Shown: positions 24,710-36,910, numbered from the stretch's first letter. The stretch is DNA of 64,000 nucleotides from Pseudorasbora parva (GCF_024679245.1 NC_090187.1:4248370-4312369); one strand, 5' to 3'. Notes: a model not told the origin generated them from the sequence alone. A program made the numbers and translations.

Positions 24710-27138
24710 AGGTGTAATGGACTGAGAAATCAAATTTTCCTTGAGCTTTTAATATATAGGAGATCATTATACTATAAGAATATACTGTAAGTTTCAGAAC
24801 TGAAAAGTTCCTTTTTAGTCCAAAAACAGCTATTATTGTAACCAAGGCCAGAGAACGACCCAATGTGGAATGAGTCTATCGGTGAAAGACCGCGTCGGCT
24901 GAAAAAAATCAACGCCTATGTCATCATCGCGACTTTAGGCCCGCCCACTGCTGTGTTAGTGAGATGACGAGGAGAGAAGAGCAATCCAGCATGGAAATAA
25001 CGTCAGCAGTCAAAGGACCCTAATTATAAGAATGATGTAACTCAGATGAGCATTATTTATTTGTATAAGATACATTTCACTGTGGATTCTTTGGTATATA
25101 AGTCGCAATTTTGGCGGTCTTTGCAGACAGACTTTTACGATATAGACTCGACAGTAATGGGACAACAAACTATGTTAATTTTAATGATTAATCTCTAACC
25201 AGTGATTTCTGATATTTAATGATTCATGTACAGTCACATATTCTTTGTCTATGTGTCAGAAAATCAAACCAGTGACTAAACAGTCAACTTCACATAGTTT
25301 CTCTTAGAAGGAAAAAATAAATACTACTTAAGCTGTGATTCAATTTTCTATAGAAAGCGATCAAAAACGCTCCCTTTACAATCACTGGAGCTGTCAATCA
25401 AACAGCATACGTTTATCGGTGACTGAGTTCTGTATTCTGCAAAACATATGTAATAATCAACAAATTTCTTGTTTACAGTACATTATGTATTATGTTTGCA
25501 CTGTTATGTTATCATGAAAGCATTCATTTGTGCAGAAATCGAATTGCAATAATGAAATCAATGCATTCAGGTGCTCCACATGTCTTTGATCGGCTACAAT
25601 GCTAATCACTGTACCCTTTCATGCCACAATCAAAATATAATGCTATAATCATCAACACTTGTCACGATTAGTTAACCTTGAGAGCTGTAATAGTAGAAAC
25701 GTGCTAAAAGTTTTCAAGAGTGTTAAACATGTACTTAGCTATTTTATATGCAAAGATATTAGCCAGTCACAGCAGTGAGCGTTTACACTTAAAGGGGGGG
25801 TGAAATGCTGTTTCATGCATACTGAGCTTTTTACACATTTAAAGACTTGGATTCCCATCCTAAACATAGACAAAGTTTCAAAAACTAATGTTGGACGTTT
25901 GATGGAGTATTTCTGTGTTAAAAATACTCCTTCCGGTTTCTCACAAGTTTCGGCGAGTTTTTTTTCGAGTATGGGTCTACTTGACGTTAAATAGAGCGGA
26001 AGGTCCTTGTATGGGCCGTACGGGCTCTTCTCCCGGTAGGGTGCGCGCGCGCGTGACTAGAGGGAGAGAGAGGAAATGCACGCTGTAAACAGTCTCTCAG
26101 GTGCAGATCCAGTCGTCCGTGAACACTTATGACGCGCCGCGCTCCACTTTATTCCTATGGGTGACGTCGAGCGACTTCAACGCTTCAGCACAGCATTCCG
26201 GGAAGGCAGCGCTGCATTTGAACCGATTTGAACGCAGAAATGACGGGAAGCTTCAAGGCATCGCTTCAGTCGCGTCGCAAAGTGGATTTCCACGGTCACT
26301 GCTGTCACAGGACTTCACCAAATCATACCAAAGAAGTGTGTTTTTGACAGAGCGGTCCTGCTTTGGAAGATGCCGGTGAGTAAATCAACTTCAAATGTCT
26401 CTGCTATTGGCTACCGTCGCATGAGTAAACATCAGTAAACGATACGATTGCGTGCTTCGTCATTCAAATGCGCTAACGGTTACTCCATTGTTGTTCTGTA
26501 TAACGTTACACTATTCTGACTCTGACGTGCAAAACCGTTTTGCTTGCTACCTCTAAGGTCTAGTCACATACAATAGTCCATAAACCGAATCATGTCCTCA
26601 TAAACTGCACACAAAGGCCCCTAAATACAGTACATACCACAGAGACGGACATCCTGATGTTGCCGTTTCTCCTGTTCAATTTATTTCAGCCTCAGATTTG
26701 ATTGTGGATCATTATCTGTATTAGCTGAGATAGATGGGTTTCTCCACGCTTGAGGACGTCACTGCTTTGCGCGCTTGTCATTCTTTAGCTCCGCCCACAC
26801 GATACGCCTCCAGGCGCTCGGTTTTTTCCGGAAAGACTCGGTACAGCCCATATTTCTTTTATAAATATGATAAAACTAAAGACTTTTCGGAGATGTGAAG
26901 GATGCAATACTACTCTATAGGTACTCAAGATTGACATGAGATTGACTGAAACTGAGTGTTTCACCCCCCCTTTAAGTCTCACATCAGACACGTCCCTTAA
27001 AACAGAGCGTTCGAATCAGAGGCTAAAATTATGGTAGGAATTATGACCATTTTTTTGATGTAAAAAATCATACTAACATTATAAGAGCACCACAGGAAAC
27101 ATTATAAAACAATAAAACAATTCAGTTCATGACCCCTT
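24710..27138. mobile_element. Outer TTAA-flanked element hosting copy B
   Basis: Left terminus AGGTGTAATGGACTGA after TTAA (24706-24709). Right terminus, read inverted, AAAAGGGGTCATGAACTGAA before TTAA (27139-27142). The two share GG-GT-ATG-ACTGA, so they are imperfect inverted repeats. The nested copy B (25793-26971) and its own TTAA interrupt it. Without that insert it would be about 1.25 kb. No transposase. The left half has the GCGTCGGCTGAAAAAAATCA block and the right half GAGCGTTCGAATCAGAGGC. Confidence 0.6.
25793..26971. mobile_element. TTAA-flanked nonautonomous element, copy B
   Basis: Begins AGGGGGGGTGAAATGCTGTT after TTAA (25789-25792) and ends with the inverse GTTTCACCCCCCCT before TTAA (26972-26975), 1,179 bp. 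It has the same ends and several internal blocks as copy A at 8040-10123. Internally it keeps AAGAAGTGTGTTTTTGACAG, the start of the THAP exon seen in copy A, but the rest of that exon is deleted up to a donor-like CCGGTGAGT. It is therefore an internally deleted derivative of a THAP-encoding, Kolobok-like transposon. Confidence 0.82.
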
Positions 27139-27142
27139 TTAA

Positions 27143-29466
27143 TAATAATGAAATAATGTTTGTTCATAACTTTGACAGAACCTTGGCAGAATGTTCTGAT
27201 AGCATTCCTAGTAGAGGCTACGTTTATGCAACTTATACTGTACTATCTAGTAGATACAGCCTTCTTAAAATAGATTTAGCGCCCATTATATGCTTCACAT
27301 ATATTGACCAATCAGAAGCAAGTACTCCAGAGAGCCTATAATATGTAGGCTCCATATGAAAAACACCTACAGACCACCATATCAATCGCTTTTCCTCATT
27401 AGCGTGATGTCTGGGAGAATATTTAGCATGACATGTCTCATTCAGCCTCTGTAGGACAAATTCCTTTATTCCATTCTCTCTGAGACACAGCAGGCGGGCG
27501 AGAGCAGGGAGGAAGGGGCCGGTGGCGTTCGGCTCTGCCTCAGAACAGCAAGCACGGTAATTGAAAAGTGCAGAAAAGAATTCCTTTCAATCAGAATGTG
27601 AAGGCTGCAGCTCATTGTACATCTGCAGCACACATCCAATAAGAGACGCAGGAATCACTAAACAAAACATTCCTTGTTTCGCAGCAAGTAACTACCAAGG
27701 CCTGTCGAGTCTGACACCGCTATATGCAAAAATTATTTCTTAAGCATTTCTTTCTTCCCCCTGTCTGTTTCCTTTCACTTTTCCTTCTCTCCCATTCTGT
27801 CTTTTATCGTGAAAGCCTGCAGTAAAAGAAGCACTTGGATTGAATAAACAATTTATACACACGCAGCACTTCCTTCATCCTAATACCAAGACAAACAAAT
27901 TCAGCAGCCACTTTAAACGCTTATAAATCCAACAATGCCAGTGTACACGCAGTACTTTAGAGTCTTATGCAAATTAATCTCGGCAGTGATTTATGAGAAA
28001 GACATCATTTCATGTGAAAATGAGATATTTGTTTGTTAAGTGCTCAGCATTAATGAACCATTCAGGAGGGTGACAAGAAAAATGACGAATCTTTGAATAA
28101 ACAACCTTCAAAAACCTCTCAGATGACTGATACATCTTGTTAGTTTACCACATCTCTCTTCCTCCGTCTTCTCATTCTCGTCTACCTGATTCTCATCCGC
28201 GGTGAACCGTCAGAAAGGCTGAATGAGAACCCGAAGCAACTCAGGCGCGTTCACGTGCTTCTAGCGTCATCTGTTGGCGACGGAAAGAACTGCGCTGTTG
28301 TCTTCCGGCAACGTGTAGGGATGTGTGATCCGGTTTGTAATTGCCCTGCCTCGTAGGGAACAGCTGTGTTTCTGCATTTGATGTTCGCTATTCTTTTTAA
28401 TTCAAATAAATCTGCAGCAATTAATGAAATGCCTAAAGTAAACAAACTGGTAAACAGTGCCCATTTGTTCATTGAGACAAGTTAATAAAGCAAGCATATG
28501 CTAACACGGGATAAACAATCACTCATCTCGCTAATGAACAAATACAAGCGTTCAATACTCTTTTTTTTCTTAATCAGTTTAACACACTTATTCATTTATC
28601 TCCCTCATCCTGTATCCTTTCATTTGGGAAGTCGTTTTATCTGTATACATTAGTGTGCATGATTTTCATACCTTCCATTAAGATAAAAATGTTGGTTTTT
28701 TTGTTGTTGTTTTTTTAGTTGCAAAAGCAGAAACTTTGCTCTCAAATCAGCAGTGGAAGGGAGCTGACGGCTAATCCGAAAGCAAATGAGTTTCATCGTG
28801 TGAATTTTTACAGAATGATAGAAAAATAATGGCAGTGAATGATGACACATTTTCTTTTTTGGTATAAACAATTCCTTTAAGTTTCACATCAAGGCCTGCT
28901 AGTTTAAAATAGCCTATATCTTCCTGAGAAATCTGTGAAGACATCTGTAAAGTGAGGGATGGTTATTACTGGCATTGTCGTATTCTTCATAACCCCCCAA
29001 AAAAAACAACTCAGAAGTGGAGACAAACTCATTATGGCTCACTGCGGTACAGCTGGCTTCAGACCCTACCCTGCATGACGTTTCAGTGAAGTCTTATTGA
29101 ATCCAACAGCTCTGCCACAAAATCTGCCACGATTCTCCAAAAGATCAGTCAGCCTGTCCCTGCTCAACAAACCTCTAATATTCTCCTCATCTCCTCACAT
29201 ATCAAGACACAAAGGATACGAATGGAGTAGCAATGCAGGGAAAATCTATGTAATACACGACATATAGCTACATTTCACAAGTTGAAATCTCTGAAAAATC
29301 TCTGCAACCCCAATTTAATTTGGCCAATTTTAGTCGGACTTTTTTTAGCCGTTAAATTGAATGTAATCTGCAAGAAGTTACTCTTGTGTTACATCATGAA
29401 GCACAATCTGATTCTACAGAATTGTTCTGTATTTTTTTGTATCTCCATCATTTCCCTGTCGTGAAT
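27143..29466. other. Unique sequence; possible regulatory DNA, no gene recognised
   Basis: 27400-28030 is free of repeats and of moderate GC. It contains ATGCAAATTAAT (about 27967), an octamer/homeodomain-type site, and GGTAATTGAAAAG. It looks like candidate conserved noncoding sequence, but conservation cannot be tested here. Confidence 0.35.
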
Positions 29467-30254
29467 CACTGGAAAAAATAATTAATTGTACTGCTTGTTT
29501 TAAATTGCTTAATTAAAATGAGCTAAAGCAACACAATTGATGTACATTTTGACAAGATTACATCTTAATTTGATGGTGTTCAATCCACTTAAATATAAGT
29601 CAAATGGAAGTTTACTTAATCCATATGTTGAGATTACATAAATGATTTGTGTTGCGTTAACTAAAATTAGTTCCCAGCATGCTTTGCATATGGCCAAATC
29701 AAGAGTGAGTAAATGTTATTTTATTTGTAAAAGTCTTATTTTATGTATGTTTAAGCAAGATGAGAAAGGTGAGACTTGCTTGTGTTTAATAGTGTTTAAT
29801 ATTCAATTATGTTCAAACTATTAGATTAATTTAATTTATAGATACCATTGTGGAGAAGAGTGGAACCTTTGCTAAGACTGTGGACTAACTAATGTCAGTA
29901 TGGCTTTGCTGAAAGAGTTTTAAATGTGTATCATTTAAGATGCTAAAGTGTGCTATTACTAGCTAATTGTTTGTGAATTAGTACAGTATTATAATTCAGA
30001 TTATAATTCACTGGTTTAACATTAAAATATATGAAATTAAAGAGGATGAATTAATTTACTAAATGAAATGCCTGAATCATGTCAGGGAAGCGTATAAAAT
30101 TCACTTTAAGACTGCTTGATTGGGTCCCTTAAAATGTATTCATTCCATGATGTTGAAGTTACATGAACAAATTATGTTTGTTTAACTTAATTGATTCATG
30201 TGGGCCCGATGTACCCAATTAATCATGTAAATCCAAAACACTTTTTCAGTGTAG
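29467..30254. mobile_element. CACTG-ended nonautonomous element
   Basis: Left end CACTGGAAAAAATAATTAAT and right end AACACTTTTTCAGTG are inverted and resemble the CACTGTAAAAAA family at 37580 and 41599. The interior is AT-rich and noncoding. Target duplication is not clear. Confidence 0.5.
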
Positions 30255-30479
30255 GCCTATCATGTACATCATTTCAGGCACTGGTAAAGACAGTATGGGC
30301 CCTGGCTCATTGGAACACTGATGGTGATATGACAAACATCACTACATCATTACACTATGATAATTGTTGTATATACAATTTACAAAAAGTAAATTGATTA
30401 TCTCTTCATCACAGAACATGTTAGTGTGTGGGATGTATTAGGCAGCAAGTAAACATTTTTTCCCTCAAAAGATTTGAGT

Positions 30480-30916
30480 GAGTTTAACCAGGGCCAAATT
30501 GTGATGGCTAAACGACTGGGTCAGATAATCTCCAAAACATGAGTATCAGAACTAGACCACATAAATGGAAGAACACCTGGTCTGATAAATCACATTTTCT
30601 TTTACATCATGTGGATGACCAGGTGTGTGTGTGCGTGGCTTACCTTGGGAACACATGGCACCAGGATGCACTATGGGAAGAAAGCAAACCGGCGGGGGCC
30701 GTGTGATGCTTTGAGCAATGATCATGTCCAATCCAATCAAGTATCTGTGGGGTGTGTGGAACAGACAAGTCCAATCCATGGAGGCCCCACCTCACAACTT
30801 ACAGGACTTTGAGGATCTGCTGCTAACATTTTGGTGCCAGATACAACAGCACACCTTCAGGGGTCTAGTGGAGTCCATGCCTCAACACTTATGGGCTGTT
30901 TTGGCAGCAAAATAAG
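30480..30916 (+). pseudogene. Internally deleted Tc1-like transposase fragment (element 3)
   Basis: Translated pieces match a Tc1 family catalytic domain: a His-His-Val-Asp-rich block near 30600 (HHVDDQV, then PGEHMAPGCTMG in another frame), then, after an internal deletion near 30720, NPIKYLWGVWNRQVQSMEAP and LVESMPQHLWAVLAAK with the natural stop at 30913-30915. The segment carrying the second catalytic Asp is missing; the NPIK/NPIE position has Lys in place of the catalytic Glu. Inverted termini were not found. A dead fragment of a family different from the other four Tc1-like elements here. Confidence 0.75.
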
Positions 30917-31495
30917 GACCAACAAAATATCCAGCTTGGTGTCAGTTTTGGCAGGTCACGTTAGTCAAGCTGGCATGAGCTGATCATGATTAGAAATATG
31001 AGGTGTATCACAGCATAGCCTACATATCTAAGCTCCTTCAGTATTAGCAGCAGCTATAGTGTTTCTCCGGAGCTCATTTCTGCACCCCCAGCTCCTCCTC
31101 TTGTCCATTCAGGATTTGCTTTTCTGATTCCCCTTGAATCAGACTAAATTCCTGGATTATTTTGTGCATTTACAACATTAATGAACATTAATGATATGCT
31201 ATACAGTAATACATTATTAAGGGGGTCATTTCTGCTCTGCCTGCTCATGGATGCACAGGAAATTCTTGCCCAGAACAGAGCCATACCGCCAATCCAAATT
31301 ATAATCAATCAATCAATCAATCAATCAATCATCTTTGACGATAGCGGTCCTGACAGAAATGATAATAAAGACATATTTCATGTCTGATCAGTGTATATAC
31401 ATTTCAAGCCATAAATTAATTATAAATTATAGCTAGATTATATGTACTACATCTTTAGCAATGTATGTTCATGCTGAAATATAAATGAATATTTT
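30917..31495. other. No gene recognised; small (AATC)n
   Basis: A short (AATC)n array lies near 31305-31331. Otherwise nothing can be supported. Confidence 0.45.
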
Positions 31496-31514
31496 TTTTT
31501 TTTTTTTTACTTTT

Positions 31515-31760
31515 TAGTATGGACTTTGTTCAGTTTCCCGCCACTTGTCTGTTCCCTTGGTTACCCTGGGTAGTTTAGTTCAGCTATGTCCAGTTAATTA
31601 TCTCTTTCTACTTGCTATTTAGTTATTCCATTTTCACTCAGTCTTTGTCCGGTTAATGTTATGATAGATGAGATGTGCCTGTCTTTATTTTGAGATGAAT
31701 CTACTTTTTGAACTGTATCTGCCTGTCTTCGTCTTCCAGCCTGCACAAATCTGTGACAAT
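31515..31760 (+). mobile_element. Possible degraded LTR
   Basis: The T-rich, CTGTC/CTTCC-rich composition, TTGTTCAGTTTCCC and the ending CTGTGACAATCAG resemble Gypsy-type fish LTRs. Paired termini and target duplication are not evident, so this is tentative. Confidence 0.3.
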
Positions 31761-31805
31761 CAGAGCCCTGACTACTGAACTAGGGAGCTGAATGAGACGC
31801 AACCA

Positions 31806-31834
31806 TATAGTGGGGGTGGGGGGGGGGGGGGGGG
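31806..31834. repeat. G-rich tract
   Basis: GGGGGTGG followed by about 18 consecutive G; potential G-quadruplex or assembly-sensitive site. Confidence 0.85.
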
Positions 31835-31945
31835 TAACTAATTTCAGCAGTGACAACAGAAACAGAAACAAACATAATGGTACACTCTTTAAAAGAAAAG
31901 GTCCTACATGGAACCTTAAATTATTCTGTATATAGAATCTTTTAA

Positions 31946-32185
31946 AGGGTTAGTTCACCCAAAAATGTCATTCGACACCCATAAGACCACCGTTCATCTT
32001 CGGAACACAAATGAAAATATAGGTGTTGAAATCTGATGGCTCAGAAAGGCTTTCAATGACACCAATGTCATTTCCTCTCTCAAAACCCATAAAGGCACTA
32101 AAGACATTGTTAAAAAGTTATGAATCAGTGTATCGATTCATGATTCGGATTGCCAATGTCACGTGATTTCAGCAGTTTGCACACA
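31946..32185 (+). mobile_element. Truncated GGGTTAGTTCACCC-type MITE
   Basis: Begins AGGGTTAGTTCACCCAAAAA after TTAA (31942-31945), a terminus I recognise from an abundant zebrafish-type repeat, and continues through TTCATCTTCGGAACACAAAT and TCACGTGATTTCAGCAGTTT. No right terminus; it stops where the hAT transposase remnant begins. Confidence 0.65.
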
Positions 32186-32211
32186 AAAACATTTTTTTGT
32201 TATGTTGATCG

Positions 32212-33918
32212 TTGGCTTTAACAGCAACAACACAAAAAGTCGACACATCCCAGCCAAGAATTGATGAGTTGCTAGTGTCAACGTTGCCACACAACTGCGA
32301 GAGAGCAAAGAGGATCACACGATCGGTGGCATGTTTCATAGTGAAGGATCCACGACCGAATTCCGTGGTAGAAAATGCGGGGTTTCGCCACATGCTTAAA
32401 GGGGTGGTTGCATGCGATTTCACTTTTTTAACTTTAGTTAGTGTGTAATGTTGCTGCTTGAGCATAAACAGTATCTGCTAAGTTACAGTGCTGAAAGTTC
32501 AATGCAAACTGAGATATTTTCTTTTAAAGTTATGGTAGTTGATTGCCTACAAAAACGGCCGGTTTGGACTACAACAAGCTTCTTCCTGGGTTGGTGACAT
32601 CATAAACCCTTGCTAGTCTCCACACATGTGACTTCTGCCCGTAATGGTAAAGGGCGGGGCGTTTCCAGGCAACCTGTGCTTGGCACTTCAGCTAATAGAA
32701 ATACAGGAAACTACATTTGGCCATCTAACCAATCTAAGACCATTGCGTTTTTCAGAGGGATGGGCTTCATAGAAGTAGGAAGCAAACAAGCCGTTCAAAG
32801 GACAATGGAGACAGTGGTGTGGAATAAAGGGAGAATATAAGAAAAATATGGCGTTTAAAAAAAAGAAGCATTAAGACATGTTATACTGTGCCCCATAAAC
32901 ACAACCAAGCCAAGAAAAAAACATGGAACCACCCCTTTAAAACAATTGAGCCCCAGTATAAGCTAACGGCAAGAGCTACCTTCACTGATTCTGCACTTCT
33001 CGCATTGTACAAAGCAACCAAAGCAAAGGTAATGTAATCAATGTGTAAAGCCAGTCGTGTAGCCATTACAAGTGATGCCTGGACTTAGGTCGCAACAGAG
33101 TCCTGGGTAGCCATAATGGCACATTATACTAGCGAGGATTGGCAGATTGGATTACATGCAGCAGACGAGAGCAGTTTATGAGATCCACACTGGTGCTCAT
33201 ATGGCGAGGCTACTCTTTGATGTTGTGGACGAATGGCAGCTAACAGATAAAAGTGTTGTGCTGGTGATGGACAGTGCCGCTAATATGATAAATGCTGCTG
33301 AAACTGGGAAGTTCCCTTATGTTAAATGCTTCACGCATACGTTGAACCTCGCTGCGCAGCGGGCGCTTAAGCTACCGTCGGTCTTCAGGCTCCTGGGTAG
33401 AGTCCAGCATATCTCAGCATACTTTCCACCGCAGCACAAAGGCAAAGCACCTGTTTTTAAGAAAACCAGAGAGTTGTTCTGAAACTGACAAGTCCGCTCA
33501 AACTGATAACTAATGTCGCCGCAAGGTGGAATAGTGTTCATGAGATGATGGAGAGGTTTTTGCAACTGCAAGCAGCAGTGCATGCCACCCTGTTGTCACC
33601 TATCCTAAATGTAGATGAAATTGACATTGTCACACTCAGCAGAGCAGATCTGGCTAACATGGAAGAAGTAGTGAAGACATTAAAACCAGTGAAGGATGCC
33701 ACAGTTTTTATGTCAGAGGAGAGCAATCCTACAGTCAGCCTCATTGCACCAGTATATGCCCAACTCCTCCAGAGCATGTCAGACACTATTGGAGACCAAC
33801 CACTGATGATCCGCGATGTGAAGAATGCCATCAAAACAGATCTCCTTAGGTGGCAAAACAGTGAGGCAGAAAAGAATATACTTTATGCATCCTCTGCCCT
33901 GGATCCTCACTTTGCAAC
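32212..33918 (+). pseudogene. hAT (ZBED1-like) transposase remnant split by insertions
   Basis: Part 1 (32212-32399) encodes TSQPRIDELLVSTLPHNCER...SVVENAGFRHMLK, the region following the BED zinc finger in ZBED1/Ac-like hAT transposases. Part 2 (32941-33918) continues TIEPQYKLTARATFTDSALL, then, with stops, a catalytic-domain block (VVDEWQLTDKSVVLVMDSAA, CFTHTLNLAAQRALKLP) and the ARWNS...MMERFLQLQ region, ending at SALDPHFA. Between the parts lies a 537-bp TTAA-flanked insert. There are in-frame stops near 33035 and 33090 and a frameshift near 33480. The BED finger and the C-terminal dimerisation domain are missing; the latter is replaced at 33919 by another repeat. Confidence 0.85.
32400..32936. 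mobile_element. TTAA-flanked MITE inside hAT transposase
   Basis: Ends AGGGGTGGTTGCATG and, inverted, AGGGGTGGTTCCATG, with TTAA at 32396-32399 and 32937-32940. Removing the insert plus one TTAA joins the two hAT coding pieces in frame, which fixes the boundaries. 537 bp, noncoding. The G-rich ends resemble those of copy B. Confidence 0.9.
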
Positions 33919-34275
33919 CCGTTCTCACTCCCAAGGCGTCAAAATCCGAAGCATGGTCAAGTGCCTTCCTCGTCACAAAGAAGACACTAAAGGTGCCCCT
34001 AGGCCTTTTCGACGCGCTGGGTGCTCCATTCATTTCAACGAGAAACTTTTGGCGTCATACACAGACACATTTAATTATTTGTGTTGATAAAAGCAGGTAT
34101 GATTTTATTAATATTTAAAGGCTACTTTTATATTTTGTAGCAATTAACCCAACTCCTACCCTAAACCTACCCACATCTTAACAATATTAAACACATAACA
34201 GGCAAATAAATGTACAGTCACAAGTATTTATTGCAAAAACTGACCAAAACAGTATAAAAGTATTAGCTCATGTTG
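33919..34275. mobile_element. Nonautonomous repeat with CCCGTTCTCACTCC start
   Basis: Replaces the hAT coding sequence after SALDPHF. It contains CCCGTTCTCACTCCCAAGG, TCGACGCGCTGGGTGC and ACCCTAAACCTACCCACA. The last phrase also occurs in the repeat at 8487-8510. The right boundary is not defined. Confidence 0.45.
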
Positions 34276-34277
34276 GA

Positions 34278-34400
34278 ATCAAATCGTTGCCTGGTGAATC
34301 GTAATCGAATCAAATGGAATCAAATCATTACCTGGTGAATTGTAATCGAATCAAATTGAATCAAATCGTTGCCTGGTGAATCGTAATCGAATCAAATTGT
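34278..34400. repeat. 41-bp minisatellite, 3 units
   Basis: Unit AATCAAATCGTTGCCTGGTG-AATCGTAATCGAATCAAATTG repeated three times with a few substitutions (CATTACC, AATTGTAATC in the middle unit). Confidence 0.9.
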
Positions 34401-35575
34401 AAAGGCAGTGCCAATGCACAGTATAGAACCATATGAACCTTTTTTAAGTGAGGTTGTTCTAAAAGTCTTTGTTCTTATAACACATGCAGAACTTTTGTTT
34501 AGAAAGTCCCTGCAATACCTTAATTGCATTTATGCTCTCGGGTTTAAATGAGTGCATTGAAGCAAGAAAATCTAAATATATTAGTCTATAATAGTGTATT
34601 TGCCAGTGCAGGCTGTGTACATTTCTAATTAAGCTACTCAGGTGCAAATGCAGCACATCTGTTGATAGTAATTATATGTGTTCACTGAACAGTGCACAGA
34701 TGAGATTACTGCCGTATTATGTGATACACTAATGATCACGTCTTCATGACCAAATTCATTTGCTCCTCACTGGTGTACGAGCTTTATTCCTCAAAGAAAC
34801 CTTGTTTATGCTTTTCGGTGGATGCTCTACTCGCAAAACACTTCACGCTGGTTAAAGGAAGAAAAATAGAATAGTATACATCCTTAAACATTGGTTTCAA
34901 GGTCATGTCTTGTTTTTCATACTTATATTTGTGTTTTTGTTTGTCTGTTTTAAGTATTATGCAGACACGTTGCTTTGAAAGTGACTTGCATTTTTGAAAA
35001 TTCTGTCTGTGTGACACCAGTAAAGCAGAGACAATGATAAATAAGCCATGCATAGATGGATTTTTCATTGCATTGTGAATGTGTCACCTTCGTTCGACAG
35101 GAGGTCAGACATGACTGTTTGACCGAACAATGGAGGAGGTGAAATCGCAGGGGTGGTTTTAAAGGACAGCTCCGGTGAGAAATGACCCTATAGGGGTAAT
35201 TAACAGATGGGTAACAAGTAGATCGTTCTCTGGGATGCGTTTTCATGAAAATCGAATGTAAAGAGTTTTATCTCTAAAAAGATACGCTTATAACACTAGT
35301 CTATGGGGCACAAAATTAAATTAAAATTAAATCGCTAGTTAAAACCACTAACAAGGCTCAAAATAGCCTCACACTAACACGGCAGCATAATGAGGGTCCC
35401 TACATGCAAACTGAAGCATTGAGAACTTTATAAGAGTACAAACAGTTTAATAAGAAGATACTTTATAAACACAGTACATTATGCCTTTACGGACAGCAGC
35501 CATCTTGGAAAACAGTCTTGACAAGTCGAGCCACGAACGCTTTTGCCACGAACATGAACTGTTTTATATAAAATA
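34401..35575. other. No gene recognised
   Basis: Mostly unique. Frames on the minus strand (34784-35246) overlap each other and show no domain. Confidence 0.45.
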
Positions 35576-36112
35576 ATGTTTTAAAATGTGAGCCTTCAGA
35601 AATAATTCTAATATGATGATTTGCTGCTCAGGAAACATTTCTGATTATTATCAATGTTGAAAACTTTTGCTGCATCAGATTTTTTTTATGGAAACTACCA
35701 TTCAAAAGTTTGGGGTTAGATTACAAAAAAAGAAGAAAAAATATATATATATATATACTTGTATTCAGTAATGATGCAATAATTTGAACAAAAGTGTCAG
35801 TAAAGACATTTACAATAATACAAATGCTTTGTATTATTTCAAATAAATGTTATGTTGAACTTCCATCAAAGATTCCTCCAGAAATTGTCATGCTTTCAAC
35901 AAAAATGATTGATAATAAGAAGAAGCATTGTTAATAATTGAGCAGCAAATAATCATGTGACACTGAAGACTGGAGTAATGGGATAAATTACACTCTATTA
36001 GAAAACAAATGTTTGAAATTGTAATATTACAAATAAGAGAGGCATTGATGAGCATGAGAGACTTCTTTAAAAAAAAACATTCTGAAGCAAATATTTCCAA
36101 ACCTTTGACAGG
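35576..36112. repeat. Abundant fish interspersed repeat (ATTCAAAAGTTTGGGG type)
   Basis: Contains CCATTCAAAAGTTTGGGGTT, AGTGTCAGTAAAGACATTTA, AAATAAATGTTATGTTGAAC and CATGTGACACTGAAGACTGG, in the order I recall from a very common cyprinid repeat. An extra piece at 35580-35697 is related to the opposite strand of the same repeat (GAGCAGCAAAT against ATTTGCTGCTC), suggesting two partial copies or a rearranged one. A short (AT)n interrupts it at 35742-35757. Confidence 0.6.
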
Positions 36113-36782
36113 TAGTGCATGCAGGCCTATTTGTATGTATTGTGTTGTGTTCATGGAACAGACAACTACACAGATTTGACTCAGACTGACAAAAAAAAAA
36201 AAAAAAGGCTGATCTGTGCTGCCTGTCTGAAGAAAGCCCCAGAGTCTTCTCTGAGCAGCTGAAGATGGCGAGAAGAGTGAGACTCGACTTCCCAATGGTC
36301 ACTGAATGACAGACTTACTCTGTGGGCCATAAGTAGGCCAATTAGTCTTTTTCCATAACAGAGGACACACTCCAGTGAACAGGCCAGACGTGAATGAAAG
36401 AGAGAGGCCAAATGGCACAGCCTGTGTGTCGCGATGACAAATGGGTCCATCGGCGCGGACTTTAATCCTATTAAGAACAGCTTGAGGTATCGGTTTCGAG
36501 TGAGCAAGTTTAAGGAGCCCCTATTCTCTAAAACCACTCCAGTGTTCGTGCTGTGATGAGCTCGGTTGAATGTGTTATGATGACATTTGTCCAGTAGATG
36601 GCACCAAGGGACCAGTTGTTTGTGATCTGTTAATGCCTGAAAAGGGATAACTACAGAAAAGCAGAAAGGATGTATTGCATTTCTTCATGACTTGAAAAAG
36701 TCAAATTTAACTGAGCGATTCAGTCTTGCTTTTAATATGTTCTGGTTTATTTTCTGTCCATACTCTTGTAAAATGTATAAAG
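36113..36782. other. Unique sequence; possible regulatory DNA
   Basis: 36200-36560 is GC-richer, repeat-free, and has GGCCAATTAGTC and TTTAATCCTATTAAG, paired-type homeodomain words. An A run lies at 36190-36206. No exon could be supported. Confidence 0.3.
36591..36604 (+). promoter_or_regulatory. CTCF-like motif
   Basis: CCAGTAGATGGCAC fits the vertebrate CTCF core CCASYAGRKGGCRS at every position. Occupancy is unknown. Confidence 0.45.
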
Positions 36783-36910
36783 AAACAATTCACTCAGAAC
36801 TCATTATTTACTCAACCTCATGACAAAACTATAGTTGAATTTTTAATTTCAACAGAATTATGTTTAGAACAACATGAGGGTGAGTAAATGATGAAAAAAA
36901 AGATAAAACA
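36783..36910. mobile_element. Degraded TTCACTC/CATGAGGGTGAGTAAATG MITE
   Basis: AACAATTCACTCAGAACTCA at the left and ACATGAGGGTGAGTAAATGA at the right are in inverted relation to the same family as 31946-32185 (CATTTACTCACCCTCATG type). It is a short decayed copy. Confidence 0.5.
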
